Positions 12,771 through 23,266 of a DNA stretch of 64,000 nt are shown here, piece after piece. Below the pieces are notes generated by a model that was given only the letters and a program-made list of their open reading frames with translations, was not told the origin of the DNA and ran no database searches. The first letter of the stretch is position 1; every line of letters begins with the position of its first letter. The position numbers were made by a program, and so were the translations under genes. Source of the stretch: Diphasiastrum complanatum. Taxonomy: Eukaryota; Streptophyta; Lycopodiopsida; Lycopodiales; Lycopodiaceae. The DNA is taken from the NCBI GenBank assembly GCA_029204225.1, contig CM055107.1, positions 42,900,007-42,964,006 of the forward strand, read 5' to 3'.

Positions 12771-13530
12771 TACCTAAGTTTTACAAGCAAATATAATCAA
12801 AAAGTTTGCAGATCTGATCAGATTTCAAGCTAGGAATTGTCTAGATTCTACCTTCTAGCTAGTTTGCAGTTTTCTTGTGATTCTGAGCTACAAACCACAT
12901 TGAATGGGCCAGATCAGGTACTGTATGGAATTTCAGGTGTTGGTACATGTGAAATCCACCCATTTTCAGATTGGTAGTTCTCTCTCAGTTCAGATCCAAA
13001 TTTCAAGCAAATTAGCCCACTAGAAAGCTAGAAATGTGTAGAATTGGATGCAATTTAAATCATGACAGTTGGATAAGCCAATCAGAAGTTATAAGCTTTT
13101 GAAGAGTTGTACGTAGGGCACCTAGACCTGTGGTAAATCGTGTGTACATGTCATTTATTGCTTGAATGATCACAAAAATCATCCAGAAGCTACTCAATCT
13201 CATCTATATGTGATTTAGACAAAACTTATACATTCTAGGCAAATTGTTTCATACAAGTAGATTGTATTTGAGTCAATTTGACATTTTTGGAATATTTCAC
13301 ACATGTGAAATTCGAAAACCATAACTTTTGCCATACTTCATCTTTTTTGATGATTCAAATCTTGTTTTAGAGAGATTGGCAAGGTAGTGAGATCTATCTC
13401 ACAGTTTTTTTTTGCTAAGTCTTACATAGGATTTGGTCCTGTACCCTTGATTGGTTCCTATAGTGAGAAGATAAGCAATTCTTTCATCCATCTTTTTGGA
13501 TTTCCATCATTCTTTATGACTTCAATGGGT

Positions 13531-13891
13531 GTCTTTCTATTAGAAGCAAGTGAAAGATTATCAACCTCCAATTACTCAATTTGGAAGGTTAGAATGGAAT
13601 ATGTCTTAATACTACAAAATGTGATGGATATTGTACTTGGCATTGAAGAAGAACCACAAATTCCTCAAGAAATTCCAAAGTACAAAAAGAGAGCCAGGAT
13701 GGCTCTGCATTATATTAAGATGAATGTTTCAAATGACATCTTAAGAGAAATTGGTGCTTGTACTAACGCCAAAGATGCTTGGGATACTCTCAAGTCTATT
13801 TATGAGGCAAAAACTACTTCTAGGCTTCTAACACTAAGAAACCAAAATTTTCAAAGTGTACAGAGAAGTGATGAATGTGCTTCAGCTTATG
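13531..13891 (+). pseudogene. Truncated copia gag
   Basis: The frame encodes LLEASERLSTSNYSIWKVRM, VMDIVLGIEEEP, KRARMALHYIKMNVSNDI, DAWDTLKSIYEAKTTSRLL and SVQRSDECASAY. This is the N-terminal gag/UBN2 region, closely similar to the minus-strand gag at 849-1425. The match stops at about 13891, and the sequence passes straight into minus-strand gypsy, so the element is cut. An upstream ATG at 13387 is open but only the part from about 13531 resembles gag. Confidence 0.85.
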
Positions 13892-14360
13892 TTGGAAGAA
13901 GACCCATGGATGGAGTAGGAGGGGCAGCAACTAATGTACTCTGAATGATAAAAAGAGCTACACCTTGAGCCTTGGGTAGGCTGCGCATGAACTGCTTCTC
14001 GGTAACCAACTAATAGTCACCCTAGGAATCAATACCAGAAAGTAAATGATGTCGACCAGCATGTGTAAAAGACAATGTCTGCTGAGAAAGATCCACAACA
14101 ACAGTACCAAGGGATGAAAACCAATCTACACCAAGAATAATGTCATAGCACTTCAGAGGAATAATATAAAAATCTGCCTATCCAGAGAAGTCACCAATGC
14201 TATAGTCCAAGCCCTAAAACATCTGAGAGCTGATAAAAGTATGTGAGCTAGCAACCTCAACATTGAGAGATTGTGTAACAGAAATAGGTGTAGCACGAAT
14301 CCTAGTGGAAATGTATTGCTAATAAATGAGTGTGTACTGCCCATATCCACCAAAGCAATA
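13892..14360 (-). pseudogene. Gypsy protease
   Basis: Minus-strand reading gives ALVDMGSTHSFIS near 14320-14355 (the catalytic D-S/T-G triad has Met in the middle), then CYDIILGVDWFSSLGTVVVD near 14100-14155, and a linker LSFTHAGRHHLLSGID. Stops interrupt it. The reverse transcriptase that should follow is missing at the 13891 junction. Confidence 0.8.
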
Positions 14361-14559
14361 TACTCTCATCCCAAAATACAAACACGTAACCGAATAGGAC
14401 GAGGACCAGGACGCCCAGCCCAAGTAGCATAAGCAAGTTGTGCATGGCAAGCAGCAGAAGCAGGATCATCAGGAAACGGGTCAGCCGACTCATCAACAAA
14501 ATGTGGGTCAGGAGTATCAAGAATCGGGATATAAATATCAGAATCATCAAGAGTAAGAG

Positions 14560-15690
14560 CCTCATGGTAAAAAACAACAGTAGGAGGACCAGGAGATTGT
14601 CGACAATCACGGGCGAGATGATATGGACTCTTACAACAATATCAGAGGCGCTTCTGCTGAATCTCAGCGAACTCTGCGGTTGAATAATGACGAACAAAGA
14701 CATGGCAAGGTGTAGAAGGGCGAGGGGGAATGGTAGTAGAAGAAGCCAAAGTAGGAGAAGCAGTGGAAAGAGGCGATAAAAATGAGAAGAAGTGGATAGC
14801 TCAAGATACTTATACTGCAGGGTAGTAGCCAGGGAGATAGCATCTGAGAGAGTAGGAGGCCGAAAAGAGGAAACATCATATCATAAGGAGTCTCTAAGAC
14901 CAACAATAAAATGTAAAATAAGCTCTGTAGGATGAAGATCAGTAAAAAATTAAGAAAGCTCAGTAAACTGATCAATATAAACAGTCAAATGACTAGTATG
15001 GCGAAGGCTACGAAATAGATCATGTTAGCGAACCAACCAGTGTGGGTCAATCATAGCCATACGAAGATCATGCCGAAAAGTAGGCCATATATGTAATATC
15101 TCACGAGTAGGCTCAGAGTGATAGACACGCCACCAAGTCTGAGCTCGACCATCTAAATGTAACGCAGCCAACTGCACTTTCTGGGTTTCAGTCTTAGGAT
15201 ACATAAGAAAATAGGATTCTAACTTAGAGAACCAATTTTCCAAGATATTCTCATCAGATGAACCAGAATAAGTAGTAAGCTGGATGCGATCACAAAAATC
15301 ATGAGCAAAATGAAGCTCAGGATTATCCAAAAAAGTATAAGAAGGAAATTATGGTGGTGCGGAGGGAAATCCAGGTGGTGTTACAAAAGACCCGAAAGGA
15401 GACCCATAAGAACTAGCACTATATGAAGGGAGACCAAACGTACTACCAAAAGCACCTCTTGAAGATGGAGATGGAGCAGGAGTAGACGTACTCAAAATAG
15501 AAAATAAAGGTGCTTTACTAGGACGATGAAGAATGTCTGGAGTGGTGGTATCCTCTCGTGGTAGGATAGTCTCAAGGCTAGAAAGAATACAATCAATACG
15601 ACTCTCAAGATGATCCATGTAGGAATCAATATGTGTAAAACGATCATCTAAAGAGCTCTGCGAAGGGTCTTCTGATGAAGAAGTTGCCAT
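14560..15690 (-). pseudogene. Gypsy gag with zinc knuckle
   Basis: The likely start is the ATG at 15690 (MATSSSEDPSQSSLDDRF). A capsid (retrotrans_gag) region follows: RIQLTTYSGSSDENILENWF, QLAALHLDGRAQTWWRVYHS, WPTFRHDLRM (15025-15290). A zinc knuckle YCCKSPYHLARDC near 14600-14645 has its first cysteine codon changed to a stop. Frameshifts split the ORF near 15340 and 15020. Gag forms the virus-like particle and binds the RNA. Confidence 0.82.
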
Positions 15691-16039
15691 AGGGACTAAG
15701 GAAGAGACAAAAACCTGAGGGAGAGGACATTTGTCATTACCCCAACTTAGTCTAACTTCCGAAATTACCAAAAATGACATGTGAACAATCAATCAAGATG
15801 GATAATAATCAGAAAATGAGGGGCTGAGAAATTAGCAGGTTTCTAACAAAATGGAAAAACGGAAAGAGGAGGGTGTGAGGCAACAAATATGAACAGAAAT
15901 AGACACCTGGAAAGAGCAGTATATGAGCATAAAAGACAGCAAGTAGGTGCAAAAAGGAAGTGCAAAAAGGGCGCAAGCAATAATTGGGTGGGTGCTAATC
16001 CGTCGTTCACTCGGTAGTGCCAACAAAGAGAGGTAAAAG

Positions 16040-16630
16040 TTGAAGATAATAGGGCACTGAACAACAACTACCAAGATCTACAATATGCTGAAGAATTGGC
16101 TAAAAAAAGGTGCTGAAGTAAGGTGCTGAATAGCCTCCGATCAATAGCCGAAACGGACAACAAGTCGGTGAAAAGAACCACTAAAAATGAGGCAATAGTA
16201 GGGCGCTGGAGGATAGCTACCAAATCTGCAAAAACAATGAAAATCTGCCGAAAAAATCGACAAAAGTGATGGGTTACCGCTAAAAATGAGTTGGTAGTAG
16301 GGCGCTGGACAACCTCCAATCAATATAAAAAATGGACAACAAATTGGTGACAAAAAGTGTCGAAAATGATGAGGTAGTAGGGCGCTGGGCAATAGCTACC
16401 AAATTTGCAAAAACAATGAAAATCTGCCGAAAAAAAATCGACAAAAGTGATGGGTTAGCAGGGCGTTGAACAGCCTCCACCAAAACCGCAAAAAATGATG
16501 AAGAAATCGTCGAAAGTGATGGGCAGTAGGGCGCTGGACAGCCACCACCAATCTGCAAAAATGATGGAGAAAAATCGATGAAAGTGATGGGTGGTAGGGC
16601 GTTGGACAGCCTCCACCAATCTGCAGGAAA
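16040..16630 (-). repeat. Tandem repeats in the gypsy leader
   Basis: The motif TAGGGCGYTGGACARC recurs at about 16200, 16300, 16380, 16461, 16528 and 16594 (a weaker copy near 16050), with spacers of 66-100 bp containing CTGCAAAAA and AAAGTGATGGG. The array lies between the PBS and gag. Confidence 0.75.
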
Positions 16631-16644
16631 GTGCTCTGATACCA
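16631..16644 (-). promoter_or_regulatory. Primer-binding site of the gypsy element
   Basis: Minus-strand TGGTATCAGAGCAC, a perfect initiator-Met-type PBS abutting the 5' LTR at 16645. Confidence 0.88.
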
Positions 16645-17012
16645 AGTTATAAGCTAAGATTCACTAGCTATGCTAGAAAGCATGACTAAAGCTAGAAAGT
16701 AGGAAGAGAATGCTTAAGGAGGCTAAAGAGGAGCAATCATCATAAACTAAATAAATGAATACAATGCTATCCTACTTATACCCTCTCCCTAAATCAAATG
16801 GATGATTCAAAAAAGAGAGGGAAAAGGATCTGGAGAGAAAATAGTGCGCTCTTCCAATAGGAGGACCCCCACTCCAAATCAATGTGACCAAGTCCTAAAA
16901 ATATAACCAAATAGGGCCCAAGGCCAGTATATGAATAAAAAGGACCCTTAGGCCTGCTTATACATAATAACAATAAAAGAATGGACATGGCGAATGAGCC
17001 AAGTCGATAACT
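16645..17012 (-). repeat. 5' LTR of the gypsy element
   Basis: 368 bp with ends AGTTAT...ATAACT, a 6-bp inverted repeat in place of TG...CA. The boundaries are fixed by the PBS on one side and the CTGAT duplication on the other. Confidence 0.88.
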
Positions 17013-17017
17013 CTGAT
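17013..17017. repeat. Target-site duplication CTGAT (right)
   Basis: Matches 10390-10394. The interrupted ORF described at 10316 resumes here and ends near 17115, followed by AATAAA signals at 17145-17220. Confidence 0.85.
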
Positions 17018-17099
17018 CCACCAGAGGCGGGCCAAGAAGACTCTATACTAAACCGGCAGAGTGCCGAGGGACCGAGACTACTTCAGGTCGTGGGTCCTG

Positions 17100-17870
17100 T
17101 TGGGGGTATTCCCGACATATTGTAAATAAATAATATCGGCCAATAAAATTTGTTGCAAGGGCATGGCATCCTGCGCGTATAAGCCCATGGCCCAATAAAT
17201 GAATTAATAGACTTGGGCCCCTTTGTAATTAAAATAAAACTTGAGGCTCAAAGTCAATTTTAAACTTAGAGTTTACTCTTTTAGAGTTGGGTCCAATTTT
17301 GGACTCACATGAATCTTGTGATTTCTATTGTACTTTTTGTGGACCCTTGAATCAGGTTGGGTCCAAGATGAATGGATAGGATCAATGTGAATATTAGCCA
17401 ATAGGATTTTGGGGCAAGGGCCTTCTCCATTTATAAAAAGACACCATTTGTACTCTATTTCCATGCTTAATGAGAAGGAGAAAACTCTACCAATTTTTAA
17501 AGAGAAGCATCTTCAATTGCTATTCAATACTTGCTAATGTTCTTGTTTGTGTTTTCCATTGCTTTTCATTTTCATGCTTATTGGTTGCCATAGTTAATGT
17601 TTTTCCATTAGCAAGCATAAGGAGCATTTGAGCTAACCTCCACTCTCACTCTCACTCTCTATCTCTCTCTTTCTCTCTTTTCTTCTCAATCTCTTCTACT
17701 CTTCTCTTCTCTTTTACCAAAAATCATGATGAAGGTAGTTTAGGGGGAGTAGAGTTAGGGGTGTGTAGTGTTAGTGGTGGTAGAGTTAAGGAAAAAGTAG
17801 GGAACTAACTAAAAGTAGCATCTATTCATAGTTAGACACCTATCTAGTGATCTGACCCTTGTTGACAGGC
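17100..17870 (+). other. Non-coding, possible LTR
   Basis: Begins TGTTGGGGGTATTCCCGACA, contains two AATAAA sites and a CT-rich tract at 17640-17710. It precedes a plus-strand gag-like relic, so it may be its LTR. No second copy or PBS is clear. Confidence 0.3.
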
Positions 17871-17929
17871 GGGAGGGTTGTACTATGCGAGATCTTTGAC
17901 CCTACACATGGACCCACCCAAGCATACCC

Positions 17930-18460
17930 CAAACCAAAATCTATGCAATGTCCTCATTGTGCGGGTAACTACGTGGAAAACTAATGTCCACCATTGAGTC
18001 AGAGATTAGAACGGTCTGGCAGCTATTGCCACATTCGCAATATGACCAATCACAATAATAGTGATTGTCATTATAACATTAGAAACCAAGCTGCATACCC
18101 AGCCCCAAATGCTGATCCTATGACGTAGAAACAAGGTGTCTTACTCCAACCATTGCGGAGATTGGCTTACCTCTCATTCTGTTAGAACCCAAGGGTTAGT
18201 AGTGTGAAACTCACAACTAGCTGCCCAGTAGTTGAATGTGGTGGAAGTAACAAACCCTATTACCCAGAGGATAAAGCACAAAAATTATTTCAATGCATTT
18301 TATTGATGGAGCAAATGTAGAGTTGATATGAATCTTTGCCAATCAGCTTCATAGCACTGGATTTAGAGCTCCCATAACATGTTATGGATGTGGAGAGAAT
18401 CACCGAATTGTCAAGTGCCCTAATGTAGACAGATCTCTAGCAGTCTACAAGGTTCTCTGT
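17930..18460 (+). pseudogene. Retroelement gag relic with three zinc knuckles
   Basis: Three degraded CCHC units are readable: CPHCAGNYVEN(stop)CP near 17949 (His replaced by Tyr), CHIRNMTNHNNSDC near 18030 (second Cys replaced by Arg), and CYGCGENHRIVKCP near 18379 (intact, in another frame). Zinc knuckles bind RNA in gag proteins. The clade cannot be named. Nothing clear is found from 18460 to 18750. Confidence 0.5.
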
Positions 18461-18752
18461 TTCTTTACTTCTTTTCTTGTTACAACCTTACACTTGTGTT
18501 CTACCTATCAGCAGAGATTGCGGACCTTTCATGATCTTGCTTGCTTTAAGGCCCAGATTAGGCAAAAGGGGCTGATAATCATTGTAGCAATGTCCTGCCT
18601 ATCAGCGGACATCCGGATGGGTCTCTCTTGAACTAATGCACATGCATAAACAGCCACTCATACATGCCAAAATGTTCAACCAAATGATTAACATGTAGTC
18701 CTGGTGAACAACCATCAAATCTACTTCTACTTTGCTGCAAAATGAACTGAAA

Positions 18753-19355
18753 TCAGATCCTAAGCACTACTATACTTGCATAAATCGACAAAACAAAAAC
18801 AAGAACTAATCTACAACCTTCATAAGATTCCCTCTTAATGATTGAAGTACTCTCTTTTTTCAAAACAGAACTTCTACTCAATGTTTTAGGTAATGACTCA
18901 TATGATAATGATTCTTCCTCACTATCATTCACAATGACATCATTCAAAGTACATCCTACTTTGAACTCTTCACATACTTCTCTTCTCCTTGACTTGTGAC
19001 TATCTCCCTCACCAAGTCTCTTGATAGAACCATTTGATCTACTCTCTTTATGAAGACATGTGACTCCACTTGCTGGAAAAATGACTTTCTTGGAATCATA
19101 ACAAAAGAATGTAGAAGAACCACCTCCTTCATGTATGCACCTATCTTTTGACATACGGTCAAAGAAATCATTAACAACAATCTTTTCCAAGGAAGAGCCT
19201 TCATCTCCATTGATGAAGTTACCTCTTTCCTTACCTTTTGCATGCTTGCACTTGCCATGAAGAACCATTGAAACACCATCATTATCCTCAAGACTAGCTA
19301 ACACAAAGATGAACATATCCAAGAAGCATATTAGATCTCGACCTAGATCTAGCAT
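18753..19355 (-). CDS. Unidentified 200-codon ORF
   Basis: An open minus-strand frame lies downstream of the copia protease relic. It is hydrophilic, rich in Ser, Lys and Glu, and ends in a hydrophobic stretch (LVLVFVLSIYASIVVL). I recognise no domain. It may be a transposon-carried ORF or chance. No plant promoter, intron structure or conserved neighbour supports it as a host gene. Confidence 0.25.
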   Translation of the reverse strand: MLDLGRDLICFLDMFIFVLASLEDNDGVSMVLHGKCKHAKGKERGNFINGDEGSSLEKIVVNDFFDRMSKDRCIHEGGGSSTFFCYDSKKVIFPASGVTCLHKESRSNGSIKRLGEGDSHKSRRREVCEEFKVGCTLNDVIVNDSEEESLSYESLPKTLSRSSVLKKESTSIIKRESYEGCRLVLVFVLSIYASIVVLRI

Positions 19356-19369
19356 AAGGAAGCTTTTTT

Positions 19370-19850
19370 AGACTTTGCATAAGATCCACCAATCTTATTG
19401 ATGCTAAAAGAGAACTTTGGAAAGTTGAGACCAATCTCCTTTTCCATTCCATCCTTTTTGTTAGCCATAACAAAAGCATCAAGCTTGAAAAGTCTACCTT
19501 CTCTATTGCCCCTAGCAACCAAGATTTCTTCCTTTGTAATGAAACAAGCATCACCGCCAAACTTTACCATGTATCCTTTCTCTATCATTTGACCAACACT
19601 TAGCAAATTCTTTGAAAGTGAAGGAATGTAAAGAACACCATCAAGTCTTGGTTTCCTATTAGTAGAGAGACAAATAGGAATTGAACCAATACCTTCAATC
19701 ACACACTCACCACCATTGGCCATGTGTATCACTTTCTTGGCTCCATTATAAGTGACCAAAGAAGTAAAGAACTCCTTGTGACTAGTCATGTGTGAACTAG
19801 CTCCACTATCAATCCACCATGAATCTTTGTCACCTTAACTTGATATTGGA
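19370..19850 (-). pseudogene. Copia protease relic
   Basis: Minus-strand reading gives SWWIDSGASSHMTSHKEFF with the intact DSGA catalytic motif near 19805-19825, then NGGECVIEGIGSIP, LDGVLYIPSLSKNLLSVGQM and RGNREGRLFKLDAF. This is the copia protease followed by the start of the GAG-pre-integrase region, but no H-C motif follows. It has one stop just upstream of the DSGA motif and no attached gag or integrase. Confidence 0.82.
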
Positions 19851-20096
19851 CTTGAAGAACACATCAAAAGAGAATCACCACCACCTAGATCCTCATTATT
19901 AGTAGCGAAGTTGATTTGCTTGCTACCTTCATCTCTTTGCTTTTTCAAACATTCAATCTGAATCAAGAGATACTACAAACAAATTGTTCGAACATGCGAT
20001 TTCATATCCTGGAGAAGCAACGAGACTTCACTGTGCCAATGTGCTTGTCAGATTTCTTCTCTTCCGCCATCGCTACTTCACTTTCTAATACCAATT

Positions 20097-20330
20097 TCAT
20101 CTGCGACCCAATATTAGATGATTGCCAAGCTCTCTTGGATGTTGCCGCTGGCAGTAGATAAAACAGAGTGAGCGTTGTTGCTCTTCTTTCTGCTCACGAT
20201 CCTTGCCCTCTAAGTTGCGTTGGTTGAGATCCTCACTTTCTAAGTTGCGTCGGTTGAGATCCTCTCTCTCTAAGATGTGTCCATTCAGATTTTCTCTCTC
20301 TAAGTTCTCATTTTTGCTTACGGTTTCCAT
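20097..20330 (-). repeat. Short ORF of LN-RNLE repeats
   Basis: The minus-strand ORF reads as repeats of about 11-16 residues (ILEREDLNRRNLESEDLNQR) because a 32-bp DNA unit (CTAAGTTGCGTYGGTTGAGA and flank) is tandemly repeated at about 20208-20305. Function unknown; probably a simple minisatellite. Confidence 0.4.
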
Positions 20331-20957
20331 TTATTCAACGGTCCAATGTTTCAAAGAAATCAAACTTTTCCATTAAGGCCCCTATTTCTAAGTTCGTTCA
20401 TTTCTTGTTCTCCACTAAGTTTTCAAACTTCCATAATTTTTTTTATATGATCCCGGATTTCAGTACTACAAGAGCAAAAAGTGCTCAGTTCTTTGAGCTC
20501 AATACAATAACTTATCTTCCATAAACTCCTCTGATTTTAATTTATTTTTCTATTTGTCGTTACCCCTTTTTCTAAGTTCTTATATACATTGATTTTTTTT
20601 TCGAATTCTGTGAATCCTCATAACTTCTCCGTGTGACCTCAGATTTCAACACAATAAAAAACAAAAGTGATTATTACGTCAAGTTTGACATGATAGTAGT
20701 GGTATAAAAGCCAAAACAAATCAATGAAACAAAGTTGACATTTTGCCAAAAGCTCCCGGTGTTCTCTAAATCTTGAAGGTTACATTCTTCAAGGACTCAG
20801 AATTTTGGGACGGTGGAGAAGCACAAAATTTGTTACTAGCAAATTTGTGATTTTATCTTTGTGATTTTATCAGTGAAATTCACAATTGTTCCAAATTCTT
20901 TTCACTTCTCATTCAGTTTTTTGGACCCATAACCCACAGACTGCCTGTCACTACACC

Positions 20958-23098
20958 ATGGACACTGATAATGAATATATGTCTGACTATGAAGATCAAT
21001 GGGATGGAAATGATTATGAGTATAATAACCAAAGTGACTGGTATGACGATGGTGGTGATGATTGTCAACAAGATGAGGAGGAATGTGATGATAGTGGCGA
21101 TTGTCAATATGATGATCCGCAATGTGAAGATGGTAGCGATTGTCAGCAAGATGATCATCAACAATGTGATGATACGAAGAAGCATGAACAATATTCCAAT
21201 GTAGATCATGATTGTCAACCAGATGATCGGGAATATCAGCTTGGTGATGCAGACGAATATAACGATGGTCCATATGATACCGAGTATAACATTGTTGAAT
21301 ATGAGGGTCATAATCACTCTGAATGGCAATATGAGGACCAATATGAGCCTACAAGTCAACCAAATAATATCATTGAAAGTTGTGAGTATCATGAAGAAGA
21401 TCCAACGGTTTACAATGTGTACAACAAAAGATTACATTGTCAAGAGACAGAATTGCATCCCAATCACTACATCGGTGAGGATGGAGACTACAATGATGAT
21501 AATGAAGCTGGTTCCGAACAATACGAAGTTGAAGAAGATAATTCTGAATATCAATCATCTGTTTATACAATGGCATTCAACAATACATCCATGCAAACAG
21601 AAGATGTTTCCTCTATGGCGGTGAAACCAAGTGTGGGAATTACTGGGTTACAGGCAAGAAACAATACCAGTTATGGGAGCATAGTGACCATTCTTAGTTC
21701 TTGTTACAATGGTGAGAGCAGTTCGTCAGAGGCGAACCAACATCAACAAATTAATATTCAACGAAATCTTGATGATGTTCCTTTTGAGAACATACCAACC
21801 TTTGAGGGAGAAATGAGTTGATTACATATCAATGACTGGTTATCTATTGTCGATGAGAATCTGCGACTATATTCTATCTCTGATCAGGGAGAAATTACCA
21901 TAGCAGCATCCTACTTTTGAGGAAAAGCCTATGACTGGTGGCAAGGAGTATTACGTCATCCAGAGTATGAACCGAAATCATGGGATTATTTCAAAGAGTT
22001 TTGTGTAGAAATATTTATAGATTATTATATGGACTCTTGGTATATGCTAGAACAAACTAGTTTTGTATAGGCATATAATACCACATTCCATCTGGTAGCA
22101 TCTAAATAGAGGTGTCTTCATGAAAAATTATCTATCCAACACACTATCTATGTGGTCTTTGAGATCAAATTCATCAACATTTGGGTAAAGTACTTCGAGC
22201 AAATCCAACTTTGACAGATGTAATGCAAAAGACATTCATTCAAGATCTAAGGATAAGACAACAAAAGATGCAACTATGGATTAAATTGGAGTCTCAGCAG
22301 GAAGAAATTCCTACACCAGTGTGTTCAACTCTCCATCAGCAAAACTCTCCAGAACTATCAATATGTCAATTCCAAGCTCATCAAGGTGCTGATTTGAACG
22401 AGAGTATTTCAGAGAGCAATTCTTCAATGGATGAAGGATTGAAAGGAATCAAGGAATTGCAGAATATGTCTCTTGAACATCCAATCATGTCTCAACATCA
22501 ACAACAAATGAATTTCGACTTATCTTCCAATATTGTTGATTCGAGAGCTTTTGAGATTAATATTATTATTGCCTATCATTGTATATATGACAAGTTTATC
22601 TTTTGAGATCGAACTGAAGATAATCACTGCTTACAACATTGTATATTTGACAAATTTATCTTTGGAGATCAAACTGAGGATCATCATTGCTTACAAGTGA
22701 ACGAATATGAGGTGTTCATACTCCAACATACCGACACTCTCTTAGAACAGAATGATGAATTGGAAACAACTAGAATGTGGCCAAATTTGGACAATGAATC
22801 ATTTAATTTGGAGCATTAGTATTTTGATATATCAGGAGCTATACCAATCGCTTCACTCATAGAGGATATCAATGGATCCATGGCCATCCATCTTCAGCGA
22901 GATAACGCTACCAATCTTGCTCAGAATGATTCGACAAGACGAAACTCCAATGCTCAATTAGATAACTTGGATGAAATCATTGCTTTAATCAACGCTTTGG
23001 AATCACAAAAGGATATTGTGATCCTACATCAAGGAGCAATGCACAAGGCATCAAAATCGGATGCAAGCACAAGAAGAGCTAAATTAGACTGGAATTAG
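20958..23098 (+). pseudogene. Acidic gag-only retroelement ORF
   Basis: The ATG at 20958 has a strong plant context (ACCATGG). Codons to 21821 are open and encode about 190 residues very rich in Asp, Glu, Tyr, Gln and Cys (for example DDGGDDCQQDEEECDDSGDC), then a less acidic linker. After an in-frame TGA at 21820 a Ty3/gypsy capsid (retrotrans_gag) follows: INDWLSIVDENLRLYSISDQ, GKAYDWWQGVLRHPEYEPKS, WDYFKEFCVEIF. Another TGA interrupts it at 21919, and frameshifts separate later parts (22181-22606, 22880-23098). No zinc knuckle, protease or pol follows. A polypurine tract and LTR start come next at 23257. It looks like a gag-only, non-autonomous element, now decayed. Confidence 0.65.
22571..22696 (+). 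repeat. 63-bp tandem duplication inside the gag-like ORF
   Basis: Two diverged copies of a unit holding CATTGTATAT...GACAARTTTATCTTT...GATAATCACTGCTTACAA, giving repeated HCIYDKFIF / HCIFDKFIF. Confidence 0.65.
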
Positions 23099-23266
23099 TC
23101 AATAGGATTGTAATAAAGTGGCTTGAGCAACCTCACTATCATTGTGAATAACGACATTGTAATAATGGTTCTAAGGCCCAATTTAGCTAGATAAGGCCCC
23201 AAAATTATACTAGAAACACAAATGACTACTATGACTAGTTGAGGTCATGCTAAATTTGGGGGGTAT

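Larger units (their letters stand above)
10395..17012 (-). mobile_element. Ty3/gypsy chromodomain element, defective, with a copia insert
   Basis: The element has two LTRs (10395-10768 and 16645-17012), a PBS at 16631-16644, a polypurine tract (ATAGGGGAG on the minus strand) next to the 3' LTR, and a 5-bp duplication CTGAT on both sides. In minus-strand order it holds leader repeats, gag, zinc knuckle, protease, then integrase with a chromodomain. The reverse transcriptase/RNase H segment is replaced by 12172-13891, which contains the 5' half of a copia element in the opposite direction. All ORFs carry stops or frameshifts. Chromodomain gypsy elements (chromoviruses) target chromatin through this domain. 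Confidence 0.88.

Noticed and set aside
20902-21624. Long ORFs on other frames and on the minus strand opposite the acidic gag
   Set aside because: They are shadows of the low-complexity GAT/CAA-rich coding sequence, and have His- or Ile/Met-rich compositions with no motif.
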